A DNA stretch of 64,000 nt from Leptospira kirschneri serovar Cynopteri str. 3522 CT (GTDB lineage: Bacteria; Spirochaetota; Leptospiria; Leptospirales; Leptospiraceae). Where the stretch lies: the NCBI RefSeq assembly GCF_000243695.2, contig NZ_AHMN02000013.1, positions 86,001 through 150,000 on the forward strand, written 5' to 3'. Each line of letters opens with the position of its first letter. Position 1 is the stretch's first letter. Under the pieces are notes generated by a model. It was given only the letters and a program-made list of their open reading frames with translations. It was not told where the DNA came from and did no database searches. Below are positions 14,357-29,109 of this stretch, one piece after another. The translations under genes were made by a program, and so were the position numbers.

Positions 14357-15700
14357 ATGAAACTAAGCAGATCGGAGTTTATCAAACTCGGAGTTTTAAC
14401 TGCGGCTGGAATCTCCGGCCTTCCAGGAATAAAATTAAGTGCTCAAGGAACATCGTCTCGCAAAACAGTAATCGTAATGGGAGGCGGGATTTCCGGTTTA
14501 TATGCTTCTTATCTTTTGAGTAAAACCGGAATCAAGGTTCAACTTATCGAAGCAACCGATCGACTCGGCGGAAGGATCAGAACCGTAAGAGATGTAAGCG
14601 GAAACTTTTTGGATTTAGGCGCCGAATGGATTCAGGCGGAACATAGAACTGCAAAAAGTTTAATTCGAGAACTTGGGTTAAAAACGACCGAATTTGAAGT
14701 TCAGTCGGATTTGTTCTTTGGGTCTTATCGCAAGTTCGGAACTTGGGACATATCCCTTAAGTCTCAGGAAATTTTAAACAAACTCGTTCAAATGAATTCT
14801 AAAATCAATTCCACTCAACAACAAGAGTTAGATCGAATTAGTTTTTATAATTTCTTAAATTATCAAGGAATGAGTTTAGAAGATTTGAATATTTTAAATT
14901 TTAAATATTCTTTATATTATGGGGATTCTCTCCGTTCTTTATCAGCGCAAAAGGTTTTATCGGATCTAGTCAACTTTCCGAAATACAATACTCGTGTAGA
15001 AGGTGGAATGGAGGCGTTGACAAGGGCTTTAGTGTCTTCTCTGGAAAATACGGAAATCATTTTTTCGGATCCGGTAGTTTCTGTTTCTCAAGGGGAAGGT
15101 AAGGTGACCGTGACTACCGTCTCCGGAAAAAAAATAGAAGGGAACGCCTGTATTTCTACGTTACCCGCAAATCAACTAACAACAATTCAATGGGACCCGG
15201 AGTTAGATAAGGAAAAAAAATTATCCGCTTTGCGGATTCGATATTCCAGAATATATAAGATTTTTTTAATGCTTCGAGAGGCTCCTTGGATCAGGGGAAA
15301 TTTTTCTGCGTATTCAGATTCTGTCGCCGGTTTTGTCTACGACGCTGGAACCAAGGTTAACTCGGAAGATAAGATTTTAGGAATGATCTCAACCGGGGAT
15401 CGATACGACGTATTAGCTTCTTCTACCGACGCGATGAAAGTAGAATACATCCGTCTTGCATTGGAATCTTTAGGACAAGGTAAAGAACTACAAGTTCTTA
15501 GGATTCAAAGTAGTGAAACTTCTCAATCAAAATTTGTTCCAACTGGAATTGCAACGTTTCCACCAGGAAGTTACGGATCGATCATTTCGCTTTTAAAACT
15601 GATGGATCGTATTTTTTTTGCAGGGGAACACACAGCAGAATTAAACGGAACTGTCGAAGGCGCTCTTGCCTCTGCGATTCGTGTGGTCAATCAGATTTGA
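14357..15700 (+). CDS. FAD-dependent amine oxidase (flavin monoamine oxidase family), exported
   Basis: 447 aa. The N-terminus ([21 protein letters not shown]) is a hydrophobic export signal resembling a Tat signal but with only one of the two arginines. A dinucleotide fold follows ([18 protein letters not shown], residues about 38-55) with the downstream FAD contact LGGRIRT and a DLGAEW segment. The C-terminal FAD-binding [14 protein letters not shown] segment is typical of monoamine oxidase/polyamine oxidase/L-amino-acid oxidase proteins. The substrate cannot be told. It appears monocistronic, facing the convergent topoisomerase genes. Confidence 0.85.
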   Translation: MKLSRSEFIKLGVLTAAGISGLPGIKLSAQGTSSRKTVIVMGGGISGLYASYLLSKTGIKVQLIEATDRLGGRIRTVRDVSGNFLDLGAEWIQAEHRTAKSLIRELGLKTTEFEVQSDLFFGSYRKFGTWDISLKSQEILNKLVQMNSKINSTQQQELDRISFYNFLNYQGMSLEDLNILNFKYSLYYGDSLRSLSAQKVLSDLVNFPKYNTRVEGGMEALTRALVSSLENTEIIFSDPVVSVSQGEGKVTVTTVSGKKIEGNACISTLPANQLTTIQWDPELDKEKKLSALRIRYSRIYKIFLMLREAPWIRGNFSAYSDSVAGFVYDAGTKVNSEDKILGMISTGDRYDVLASSTDAMKVEYIRLALESLGQGKELQVLRIQSSETSQSKFVPTGIATFPPGSYGSIISLLKLMDRIFFAGEHTAELNGTVEGALASAIRVVNQI

Positions 15701-15848
15701 TTGGGAGCTGAAAGCGCGGTCCGGCACAAAGCCTGATTCGCCCGAGCTTTCTTACGCTGTCCTAAAAACTAGATACAAAAAAATAGATTGAGTAAGGTCT
15801 TTCTATAAATTAAAATATTTGAATATACTTTTAAATTCGCACAAGAAA
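15701..15848. repeat. degenerate GGTCCG...TTACGCYG repeat fragment
   Basis: Between convergent genes. GGAGCTGAAAGCGCGGTCCGGC and GATTCGCCCGAGCTTTCTTACGCTG resemble 30700-30775 and, inverted, 28895-28960. Confidence 0.45.
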
Positions 15849-19393
<3,545 letters not shown>

Positions 19394-19572
19394 CAAGACT
19401 ATCCTGTCAACGATAAAAAATTGACCGGATTAAATTACAGTATTTTTGAAACGAATATTTGAACAATTCGCTTTCGGTCACTTTGCTTATCGGACCCCTC
19501 GTTTTTGTAAAGAAAGTTTCGTTTTTGGGATTTTCCTTGCACGTTTTTTGAAAAATCAAGATTTACAATTCA

Positions 19573-20483
19573 ATGAAAACCGTTTTCAAATTTTTGCAAC
19601 TGCTTTTGAGTTCCTTCAAGATTTTAAAAGTTCAAGTACTTATCGGATGTTTTTCTTTGATTCTGTTGCAGTGTGGGAGTATGCAAGAGATCTTATGGAC
19701 GAAATCTGTTTCTGATCGTTATACGTCTCGAATTTTTTTCGTATTGTCTCCATTTGTATCTTCGTATTACAAATCTTCTAGTTTTCAAGTCCGTTATATC
19801 ATTTTAAAATCTGAATCTGGAAGTGAAGATGAAATGATTCAAGGAAATTTAAAATACTTGGAATTCTCCGAAAGAAATGAACCGGAAAACGCTTTATTAG
19901 AAGTTTTCGAATGGAAAGGTTCCATGGTTCGAAATCCAAGAGATCATCAAAAGATTCGTTTTTCTCCTAAGTTTGTGACTAAACGAATGAAGGCTTTTTC
20001 CGTAAAATCGGAAACGTTTCAATCGAAAGAGGAAGTTTTTGAGGACGTAAAAAAAGAATTCGTCATGGATGAAAAAGTAGGACTTAGAGAAACCGAAGAA
20101 GTGAGGGTAATTCCCGGAATTGGAACTTTGCAGTGGAAACATAGTTTGAAAGGAATTTTAGTCAAGGTGATGCGGACCGAATTTGTTTCCGCAGACGGAA
20201 CGGTAAGTTCTTCGGGAGATTATGATTACGATTCTCTTGAGTATCCTCTCGGAATTGGATTGAACGGAACAATTCCGATTCTTCCCATTCGAAAAACGGA
20301 AATTTATACGGAATATTATTGTTTGGATTTTCCTTCCGAGGTTGATTTGTCAGTTTTGACTAAGAATGAAATCAAAAAATCCGTTTCATTTTACGATCTA
20401 ATTGCAAATAAACCATTTACCATAGCGGCCAATTTCAAAAATTATCCTATCATAAGAATTTCCAACGAGAAGAATCAATTCCC

Positions 20484-20487
<4 letters not shown>
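19573..20487 (+). CDS. lipoprotein of unknown function
   Basis: 304 aa. The N-terminal hydrophobic stretch ends in a lipobox-like LILLQCG (Cys34), so it is probably lipidated. The rest is beta-strand-like and charged (e.g. [20 protein letters not shown]). I do not recognise a family. Its stop overlaps the gltX start (ATGA), so the two are co-translated, though no functional link to tRNA charging is evident. Confidence 0.7.
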
Positions 20488-22049
<1,562 letters not shown>

Positions 22050-22121
22050 AAAATCAGATGTATTTTCGTTCAAATCGTTTGGTTTTAGTTTGTTAGTCTG
22101 GAGACGCTTGCGGGAACAAAA

Positions 22122-22709
22122 ATGAGAGATTCTAGGGAATCAATGCTAGTCAAACATAATGAAGGTTCTTACGTTATGTTTCTTCCGGTCGATTTAACTA
22201 GCATTAAAGAACTTAGATGCGCTCTTAAAAATTCTCTGATTGAAAATTCTTTTCTCATAAAAGATATTACTAACATAGAACTTGCGGCGGACGAGGCGCT
22301 TACAAATTCAATTTCGGCTAACGTAAAAATGGGTTCCGAAGAAACAATCATTTGTCGTTGGGTAATTAAAGATTGTAAGTTTAAAATGTGGATTGTGGAT
22401 TATGGTTCTGGACTTAAATCCAAAAAGTTAGATTCTTTACCCGCTGATATTAGAGTTACCAATCTTGACGATTATATAACCTGCGTTAAACGCCACCAAG
22501 AAAAAAAATGCGAGATTCTTCCTTGGAAAGGTTCTAAGGTTCAACACAGAAACGTAGGTAGGGGATTACAGATTATCAAGTCTTTGATGGATACTTTTAA
22601 AATTACGTATCATTGTGGATGTGGTAGTATTTCCTCCAACCCGGAAGAAAAAAATATACAAGGCTCTATCATAGAACTAGGTTTCGATCCTTCCAAACAT
22701 CTCATTTAA
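22122..22709 (+). CDS. anti-sigma-factor-like serine kinase ATPase (RsbW/HATPase)
   Basis: 195 aa single HATPase_c domain. The N-box is visible ([17 protein letters not shown], about residues 49-65), then [10 protein letters not shown] as the G1-type box and [14 protein letters not shown] as the G2-type box. Proteins of this type bind and phosphorylate anti-anti-sigma factors or sequester sigma factors. An ATG 21 nt downstream (MLVKHNEG) is an alternative start. It lies 1 nt upstream of the DUF455 gene, suggesting co-transcription. No anti-anti-sigma partner lies nearby. Confidence 0.8.
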   Translation: MRDSRESMLVKHNEGSYVMFLPVDLTSIKELRCALKNSLIENSFLIKDITNIELAADEALTNSISANVKMGSEETIICRWVIKDCKFKMWIVDYGSGLKSKKLDSLPADIRVTNLDDYITCVKRHQEKKCEILPWKGSKVQHRNVGRGLQIIKSLMDTFKITYHCGCGSISSNPEEKNIQGSIIELGFDPSKHLI

Positions 22710-22710
22710 C

Positions 22711-23571
22711 ATGACTCTAAACGAGTTCGCCAAAAATGTACTTTTCGGTCCTAGGCTGGAAGATAAATTATTTTCACCATCGTTACATCCGGTCGATATT
22801 CGTTCATTCGATTTTTTGAATGTGCCTTCCTTGCCCGCTCGAGAGAAAAAAATCCAAATTTCGGAGCAAAAAAGTAAAATTCCTAGACTGGAACAATTGT
22901 TTAACCAAGAGAATCGTATAGTCACTCTACATCATTTTGCGAATCATGAGTTGATGGCGATCGAACTTTTTGCTTGGGCTATTCTTAAATTTCAGGATGC
23001 GCCTTCGTCTGTTCGGTTTGGTTTATATAGAACTCTTTTAGAAGAACAAACTCATTTGAGAATGTATCTTTCCGAAATGCAAAAAGGTGGAATGGAATTA
23101 GGGGATCGGCCTCTTAATTATATTTTTTGGAAACAGATTCCTAAAATGCAAACCCTCGAAAAGTTTTACGCGATTATGGCGGTTTCTTTTGAAGGAGCCA
23201 ATCTTGATTTTTCCAAAATTTATACGATGGCATTTAAACGTTTCGGCGATTTTCAGAAAGCGGAAATTATGCAAAAGATTTATGAAGACGAGATCAAACA
23301 TGTAAGGAGAGGTTATCATTATATCAAAAAGAGAATTCCGAATTCGGAAAATGAATGGGATTATTATCTTTCTTTGATAGAGTTTCCCTTTACCCCTAGA
23401 AGAGCAAAAGGGTATCATTATTTTCCGGAGACTAGGATTCGGGCTGGATTTTCGCAAGAGTTTGTAAAAAAATTAGAACAATACGAAGACGAACTTACCA
23501 GTAGAGTTAATTCTAGAATTTTAAAGGAAGTTTTGGATTTAAATATTAGAGTTGTTGCAAGTGGTGATTAA
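22711..23571 (+). CDS. DUF455 family ferritin-like protein
   Basis: 286 aa. The core matches the DUF455 ferritin-like family: [19 protein letters not shown] (residues about 71-89), [15 protein letters not shown], and [15 protein letters not shown]. The Glu/His residues in these helices could form a di-metal site; the reaction is not established. The final eight or so codons and the stop fall in the left arm of a MITE-like repeat (copy C, 23546-23637), so the C-terminal tail appears to come from the element. Confidence 0.85.
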   Translation: MTLNEFAKNVLFGPRLEDKLFSPSLHPVDIRSFDFLNVPSLPAREKKIQISEQKSKIPRLEQLFNQENRIVTLHHFANHELMAIELFAWAILKFQDAPSSVRFGLYRTLLEEQTHLRMYLSEMQKGGMELGDRPLNYIFWKQIPKMQTLEKFYAIMAVSFEGANLDFSKIYTMAFKRFGDFQKAEIMQKIYEDEIKHVRRGYHYIKKRIPNSENEWDYYLSLIEFPFTPRRAKGYHYFPETRIRAGFSQEFVKKLEQYEDELTSRVNSRILKEVLDLNIRVVASGD

Positions 23572-23637
23572 CAGAACTGTTTCAGACGACTGTTTCCATC
23601 AAACGGATGGAGAATTAATTTTTCAATAACTCTAATT
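23546..23637 (+). repeat. MITE-like dispersed element, copy C, overlapping a gene end
   Basis: Left arm TTAGAGTTGTTG, right arm CAATAACTCTAA (inverted), core GATTAACAGAACTGTTTCAG, TTTCCATCAAACGG and GAGAATTAATTTTTCAATA. The left arm and the TAA just after it form the end of the DUF455 reading frame. Confidence 0.7.
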
Positions 23638-24010
23638 AACAAAAGAAAACCTCATAAAATTCGAATTTGGTTTAAATCGTTCTTTCACTCGTTTCAGTTT
23701 AGAGGGTTTGAAATAGGGAACCGGCTGGACCGTTCTCTGCGTTTCTTGCAGGAGTTGTGGGATTTATATTTTAGAGTATTATGATATACTTTATTATTGA
23801 ATCTGGGGAATATTGTTTTTCAATTCAGTTTTCTGAAGGGGAAAGCCTTCCCCTCGCTGCAGCCGAATAGGCTTCCGCTACCCCTTCTCCGGGTCAATCC
23901 CTCCGTTTTCAAGACCCGGACCCAAATTCACGTTAAAATATAATGTTTTCTTTCTAAAATTTTTTTATAAACCGCTCCGTTTAGATAGGTAGAGAGAACC
24001 GTTTTCTAGT
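23638..24010. other. intergenic region with two GC-rich hairpins
   Basis: No gene seen. 23837-23854 is a perfect 7-bp hairpin (AGGGGAA / TTCCCCT) and 23888-23920 an 8-bp hairpin (TCCGGGTC / GACCCGGA). The block 23837-23925 is much richer in GC than its surroundings. It could be a repeat remnant or a small structured RNA; no promoter or U-tract is obvious. Confidence 0.45.
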
Positions 24011-24538
24011 ATGGATATACTTTTATTCGATGACGGTCAAAAAATTGAATCTACTTTGATAGAAGGTGTTGTTGGAACGGATTCCCTTTTGGTTCCAGAA
24101 GTTTATTGGAATCGGTTGAGTCCTCAAGAAAGAAAGGTTCTTAGGAATCGGCTTCCCTTTTTACTGAGAAAATATTCAAAACAAATTGCGTCTATGACGC
24201 GGCTTCATGATAAAGCTGGGAAAATCAAATATAATCTGGGTGTAGGTAAAATGAAAAAATTTAGTATTCGGGTTCATACAGGTGTTTGGGCGACCTTAGG
24301 TGTGTTAGCTGCTGCTCATGGGGTTTCTAGGTGTTATCTTTTTAATTATATGCTCTGGCTGGAGGAGCAAGGTGATTTTTTTGTGAAAACTTTGAACCGG
24401 GGAGTTCCTAGCTTTCACTGGACTTACGAAATGACTTGGAAGATCAACAGGAGACAAAATCTCATATCAAGAGAATTAAAGTTCGAACCAAACCCAATGA
24501 CGGACAAATATCCCTATTACTTACAGACGTCTTCGTAA
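24011..24538 (+). CDS. DUF1564 family protein
   Basis: 175 aa. The sequence (LLVPEVYWNRLSPQERKVL, LPFLLRKYSKQIAS, SIRVHTGVWATLGVLAAAHGVSRCYLFNYMLWLEE) matches DUF1564, a family I know as multi-copy in Leptospira. The VHTGVWATLGVLAAAHGVSRC segment looks like a short DNA-binding fold (ribbon or helix-turn-helix), but this is a guess. The gene stands alone behind a GC-rich structured block. Function unknown. Confidence 0.8.
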   Translation: MDILLFDDGQKIESTLIEGVVGTDSLLVPEVYWNRLSPQERKVLRNRLPFLLRKYSKQIASMTRLHDKAGKIKYNLGVGKMKKFSIRVHTGVWATLGVLAAAHGVSRCYLFNYMLWLEEQGDFFVKTLNRGVPSFHWTYEMTWKINRRQNLISRELKFEPNPMTDKYPYYLQTSS

Positions 24539-24837
24539 TCAATCAGGCGTAAAATAACTGAGTCCACTCTTTCTATGTATTTAAAAGAATTACGATATAA
24601 TGAATTGAATTGTATTTCTAAAAAATATGATTAAGATTCTTTCCTCATGTTTTTCCCACAAGAAAGCCGTTTCTTTTGACTAGGAAGGAGCAAAATGAAG
24701 TTCATCTGTTCTCCGTTTTCTGCCATGTTTGTCAGAAAACACGGTTTGAACGCAAAATATTAGTTACTTTGTTGTATAGTAAGAGTGTAGGAAAATCATA
24801 GACAACTTTTTTCAGTCTCGAATTCTGTTATTGAATC

Positions 24838-26067
24838 ATGAATCCACTTTTATTTCTGTTAAGGGAGATCTTTCCCGGCTCTTTTGTTGTTGGTTTCAAA
24901 GTCCAAATTTCTCGGCTTAAACTTGATCGATTCCACACAACATTTTTAGCACGTTTCCTTATATTCGTTTTGATACAGACGCTATTTGTTGTTTGTTCTT
25001 CTAAAATACCTCCCGATTCTAAAATCATTGAACTTTTATTTTCAGCCGATGAAAAAAAGAATCCAGATGTTCTATTAAAAAAGGCTGGAAATCTGGATGA
25101 AGATCCGGAGCTTGAATCTTTTTCGTTGGTAAGAAACGGAACGGAAGAGGTTCTTGGAATATTTAAAAAGCAAAAAGGAGAATGGCATTTACTCGGAAAA
25201 TTTTCCTTTTCTTTATTGAACATAGGTCCGCTTCATTACGATGTTTCTAAATCTTCTTGGCTTCCCGGGGAACCCGATTCCCAAAAAAAAGAAGCTGGTT
25301 TTATAGTTAAGAGAATTCTAATGGATGAACTTCCGGGAGACGGATTCAATTCCCTATTTTTGGAAGTGTTAAGCGAAGAACCTCCTCTTGGACTTTTTTC
25401 TGTGCCTTATGTGATTCGTAAGGACCACAAAATTTTAGACGGACTTATGGCTTTAAAAGATCACGAATTTCTAATTAAGTCCAAGCGGATCGATTTTGAA
25501 TATAATAAAACCGAAAAAAATATTACGATCTTTCCATCTAACAGAAATTATGCGCAAAACTTTATTTTTAACGGCTGGGAAATGGTTCCGGATATTGCAA
25601 GAGTGGCTGTGCCTTCTCTTCTTTCTTTAGAAGCTCCTAAAGAATGGAAAAAAGGAGTTCCGGGAGAAGTGGTAATTTGGTTTAAAAATAGAGGCTCTTA
25701 TTCTGCGGTCACGTATCTTTCGATTTCGTTTCCGGACGGAGGAAAGATAAACATAGATACTACTAAAGAAGGGCAGAGAATGTATTCTCCCGGTTCGAGT
25801 GTGTTTTCATCTTCTGGTAAATATATCAGTTCTACGGTTCCTCTTGTTGAAATTACAAAGGAAGGTTGGGGAAGAAATCATAAATATGGAATTCGATTTA
25901 CTTTAACTCCGGATAAGGATGGAATTCCTAGCGTATTATTTCGTTCTTCGACTCGAATGGGAAGAGAAGTGGTCAATCTTCCAAATCAGTTTGGATCGAT
26001 TCAAAAACAGACGGATCAACAAGGATTCGTTTCTTACAAATTGGGTTTGGTTTCCAAGCAAGAATGA
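24838..26067 (+). CDS. lipoprotein of unknown function, first gene of a five-gene run
   Basis: 409 aa. A hydrophobic segment around residues 39-54 ends in VVCSS, a plausible lipobox, but it is unusually far from the ATG at 24838; the true start may be internal. The C-terminal half contains a beta-rich segment (PGEVVIWFKNRGSYSAVTYLSISFP) resembling an Ig-like or CARDB-type fold. The start is followed by four co-directional genes, with a 4-nt overlap (ATGA) to the next. No family recognised. Confidence 0.65.
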   Translation: MNPLLFLLREIFPGSFVVGFKVQISRLKLDRFHTTFLARFLIFVLIQTLFVVCSSKIPPDSKIIELLFSADEKKNPDVLLKKAGNLDEDPELESFSLVRNGTEEVLGIFKKQKGEWHLLGKFSFSLLNIGPLHYDVSKSSWLPGEPDSQKKEAGFIVKRILMDELPGDGFNSLFLEVLSEEPPLGLFSVPYVIRKDHKILDGLMALKDHEFLIKSKRIDFEYNKTEKNITIFPSNRNYAQNFIFNGWEMVPDIARVAVPSLLSLEAPKEWKKGVPGEVVIWFKNRGSYSAVTYLSISFPDGGKINIDTTKEGQRMYSPGSSVFSSSGKYISSTVPLVEITKEGWGRNHKYGIRFTLTPDKDGIPSVLFRSSTRMGREVVNLPNQFGSIQKQTDQQGFVSYKLGLVSKQE

Positions 26068-26714
26068 GCGATCTCGGCAATAAAAAACTAAAAGCTGCAA
26101 GAGCGGAAGTCGTTCGGGCTCAAGTAGAACGGTTCCGTGTTTTTTATGCGAGTTATTTTCATTTGGAAGAAACGATTCCGATGGTGGAATATTTTTTTGA
26201 AAAAATTTATAACTTAGAAGGAAGAGAAGTCTGGCTTCATCTTGCGATGGACACATACCAAAAGGTGAAAGGTATGTTGAAGGAGACTTCACGAGAAAAC
26301 ATAGAATATTTGATCGAACTCAATAATCTTACTGAGGAAATGGATACGATTTTCGCCAAACATCTTGTAGACGGAGGTTGGGACGGTAAAAGACTCAGTA
26401 GAGAAGAATACGATTTTTATTACGGTCAAATGGGTCATTATGAAGAAAGGATGAGGCAATTGGAAATCGTTTTAAGAAATTTGAAAGTTTTTTACGAATT
26501 GGCTCATAAACCCATCAGCGCGTATTTGATCAAACCGGCGAAATTTATGGCTTCTTTGTTAGGAGTTTCTGCTTTATTTCAAAGTGTGGAAGAGGCGTAT
26601 AACGCGACTCTTCCTGTTTCGTCCAATATATTCAATTCTTTTTATGAAGAAGTGAAAAAAAGGGAAACGGAATATATTCAAACGTTACTCGGAGAAAGTA
26701 GAAAAGAAGCATGA
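26064..26714 (+). CDS. helical hypothetical protein, coupled to a MotB-like gene
   Basis: 216 aa, mostly predicted alpha-helical and rich in charged residues, with no signal peptide. It overlaps the lipoprotein gene upstream and the MotB-like gene downstream by 4 nt each (ATGA), so it is tightly co-translated and may be a cytoplasmic partner of the MotB-like protein. I do not recognise a family. Confidence 0.65.
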   Translation: MSDLGNKKLKAARAEVVRAQVERFRVFYASYFHLEETIPMVEYFFEKIYNLEGREVWLHLAMDTYQKVKGMLKETSRENIEYLIELNNLTEEMDTIFAKHLVDGGWDGKRLSREEYDFYYGQMGHYEERMRQLEIVLRNLKVFYELAHKPISAYLIKPAKFMASLLGVSALFQSVEEAYNATLPVSSNIFNSFYEEVKKRETEYIQTLLGESRKEA

Positions 26715-27439
26715 GCCGACTTCGCAGACAACTTTTGGAGAAAGGACATCGCAAGGAAGAGTCACATGAGAACAGAGAACGTTGGCTTTTGACTTATGCT
26801 GATATGATTACCCTTCTTTTGGGTTTGTTCATCATCATGTATTCAATTTCTCAAGTAGATCAGACAAAACTCAAACAGGTGGCGGATGTAATCCGAGGAG
26901 GTTTTGGTTTAGGAGAATCTTTTTTTCAAGGAAGTACGGCTGCATTAGAAAATGATCCTTTGCTCCAACCTAGAACTCAGCTTTATCGTTTTTGGGAACG
27001 TATCAGTTATACTTTAAAAAAGTTAAAAGAAAAAGCAAAACTCAACATCGGAATACAAGAAACGGAAGAAATTAAAATTGTACTGTTCGGCTCTTCTTTG
27101 GGAGAGGGTCGGTTCCAACCGGATGAAGACATGATATTTGCGTTTCAAAGAATCTCTGAATTGTCATCTGCGATGGATGTGGACATCATTCTAAAAGTAC
27201 AAATCCCATATGAAAACGAAGCCTCTCGAAAAGGATTTAGAAACGTTTGGGAATACAATTCTTATAGAGCCGAACTTATTGCGGATTTATTGTCTAAAAA
27301 TTATAAAATTCCCAAGGAAAAAATTTCCATCCAAGCTTCTAGTTTGTATAAGCCGGTGGAGAATTCCTCTTCTACTCCGGAAGGAAAGGCTTCCGGCGAA
27401 AGGGTGGAAATTTTTATTCGTAAAAAATCGGGACACTGA
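26711..27439 (+). CDS. MotB-like protein with OmpA-type domain
   Basis: 242 aa. A short cytoplasmic start leads into one membrane helix with the MotB signature WLLTYADMITLLLGLFIIMY (residues about 25-44), including the Asp that carries ions in MotB. The C-terminal region (SYRAELIADLLSKNY, then GKASGERVEIFI) resembles the peptidoglycan-binding OmpA/MotB domain. No MotA partner is adjacent, so it may serve a flagellar stator encoded elsewhere or a different ion-driven complex. It overlaps the upstream gene by 4 nt. Confidence 0.82.
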   Translation: MSRLRRQLLEKGHRKEESHENRERWLLTYADMITLLLGLFIIMYSISQVDQTKLKQVADVIRGGFGLGESFFQGSTAALENDPLLQPRTQLYRFWERISYTLKKLKEKAKLNIGIQETEEIKIVLFGSSLGEGRFQPDEDMIFAFQRISELSSAMDVDIILKVQIPYENEASRKGFRNVWEYNSYRAELIADLLSKNYKIPKEKISIQASSLYKPVENSSSTPEGKASGERVEIFIRKKSGH

Positions 27440-27450
27440 TCAGAAAAGTT

Positions 27451-27864
27451 ATGGAACGAAACAAATTGTTTTTAATTTTTGGAATATTCTTATTTTTGAA
27501 TGTATCGGGCTGTAAGAAAAAAACTCTCCCGCAAGGAATACAAGACGAAGTATGGAGGGAAGAATCTTCCGAACTGGTTTCCGTTTATTGCCAAAAAATT
27601 TCAATTTGTGCGAAACCGTCTTTGAAAGAATTGAAAGAATCTTCGAAAACGTTGATTCAGGAAAGATTAAATCCGGCCAATTGTGCGGAAAAATTTCGTA
27701 AGTCAAACGCGTATTTGCTTGCAAATGAAGATCCAGAAACCGTAAAAAAAACGGTAAGAGGGTGCTTTCAAACCGTAATTAAAGAAAGTTGCGATAAAAT
27801 TCAAAAAGGAATTCTAGACCTTTCCGAAGATTGTAAGCTGCTTCAAGCGATTCAGTCCAAATAA
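27451..27864 (+). CDS. small cysteine-containing lipoprotein
   Basis: 137 aa. The signal ends in a lipobox (FLNVSGC, Cys21). The mature part has several further cysteines (YCQKISICAK, NCAEKF, GCFQ, SCDK, DCK), suggesting disulfides in an extracytoplasmic fold. It lies 11 nt after the MotB-like gene and 3 nt before the M14 peptidase gene. I do not recognise the family. Confidence 0.75.
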   Translation: MERNKLFLIFGIFLFLNVSGCKKKTLPQGIQDEVWREESSELVSVYCQKISICAKPSLKELKESSKTLIQERLNPANCAEKFRKSNAYLLANEDPETVKKTVRGCFQTVIKESCDKIQKGILDLSEDCKLLQAIQSK

Positions 27865-27867
27865 CAT

Positions 27868-28854
27868 ATGTTACGCGGTCTTAAAAGGCTCAACCGATAC
27901 GATAAGAAAATATTAAAGATTTTGAAATTAGGAGGCAAACTCGCTTCTTTTAGTCAAATTGGGTTTTCCAGAAAAACTTTGGAAGGATTTCGGTTTCCGA
28001 TTCATGCGTTGAAAATTGGAACTGAAAAAGGAATCAAAGAACATCCGGTTGGGATCGTTGCGGGAGTTCATGGTTTAGAGACGATTGGTATTTTGATCCT
28101 TCTCGATTTTTTAGAATACATTCTACACCCCAATTCGACCGGGTATCTTCCAGAATTAAAAAAAGGTAAATTAGGAATTATTGTATTACCAATTTTGAAT
28201 CCAGGAGGAGTTGCGTTAAAACAAAGATCCAATCCCGCGGGAGTAGACTTGATGAGGAACTCTGGGATTGAAGCGGTAAAACCGATTCCTTTTTTTGGCG
28301 GACAAAAAATTTCCAAACGTTTGCCTTACTTTCGCGGAAACGGATTGGAGCCGGAATCCAGGGCTTTGATACGACTGGTTCATGAATTTTTTTTCGAAGT
28401 AAAAAATGCGATACTTCCGATTTTAGATTTACATTCTGGTTTTGGAACGATCGATAACGTGTGGTGGCCTTACGCATATACAAAATATCCTTGTCCAGAT
28501 ACTTCTTTGTATCAAAACATCGGAGAACATTTAAGACATCATTGTGGACATATTCATTTTCAATACGGCCCTCAAAGTGAAACCTACACTACACATGGAG
28601 ATCTTTGGGATAAACTCTATGACCAATATAGGGACTATCACAAAAATTCTTTGAACTGGAATTCTAAATTTCTTCCTTTGACCTTGGAAGTGGGAACTTG
28701 GTCGGATCTTAGAGAAGATCCTTCTAAGCTGTTTCGTAAACGAGGGATTTTTAATCCGGCTTCGTTTAACAAAATTGAAACGATAGGAAGATATAGAGGT
28801 TTTCTCCGGGACTTTGTTCGTTTGGGATCTATGAAACCGAAAGATATGTGGTAG
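27868..28854 (+). CDS. M14-family zinc carboxypeptidase-like protein
   Basis: 328 aa. Zinc ligands of the M14 family are visible: GVHGLE with His68 and Glu71, LHSG with His189, and the general-base Glu in LTLEVGTW (Glu274). No signal peptide is seen, so it is probably cytoplasmic. The sequence leans toward the DUF2817/AgaC-like branch. It is the last gene of the run that starts at 24838; a cell-wall peptide role is possible but unproven. Confidence 0.85.
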   Translation: MLRGLKRLNRYDKKILKILKLGGKLASFSQIGFSRKTLEGFRFPIHALKIGTEKGIKEHPVGIVAGVHGLETIGILILLDFLEYILHPNSTGYLPELKKGKLGIIVLPILNPGGVALKQRSNPAGVDLMRNSGIEAVKPIPFFGGQKISKRLPYFRGNGLEPESRALIRLVHEFFFEVKNAILPILDLHSGFGTIDNVWWPYAYTKYPCPDTSLYQNIGEHLRHHCGHIHFQYGPQSETYTTHGDLWDKLYDQYRDYHKNSLNWNSKFLPLTLEVGTWSDLREDPSKLFRKRGIFNPASFNKIETIGRYRGFLRDFVRLGSMKPKDMW

Positions 28855-29109
28855 TTTCAAAAATTCATTCTGTTGTTTTTGAAAAGTTTAATTAACGTGA
28901 GCAGGGCGTAAGAAAACCAGATCGAGCTCTTTAGCTCTGGTCAATAAATTGCATACAAGAAACGTAATATAATACGAATTTACATAATGTTCGTTCGACT
29001 TTGGGCGGCTCTTGCCAGAGTGTATTATGAAAGCGAGTTTTAAGTTTGTGGGTTAATAGAAAAGCAGTTGAAACTGCGTAAAAATAAAAATGTTTCTTCA
29101 ATAAAATTA
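28855..29109. repeat. convergent intergenic region with an inverted copy of the 30700 repeat
   Basis: GCTCTTTAGCTCTGGTCAATAAA at about 28926-28948 is the inverted match of TTTATTGACCAGAGTTAAAGAGC near 30693-30715, and CAGGGCGTAAGAAAA near 28901 is the inverted match of TTTTTTACGCCG. No gene seen. Confidence 0.5.

Noticed and set aside
14357..14460. Full Tat signal on the amine oxidase
   Set aside because: Only one of the two arginines is present (SRSEFIK), so a Tat route is uncertain; noted only as an export-like signal.
23821..23935. Possible tRNA or tmRNA in the GC-rich block
   Set aside because: The hairpins do not form a cloverleaf, and no CCA end or T-loop consensus is visible.
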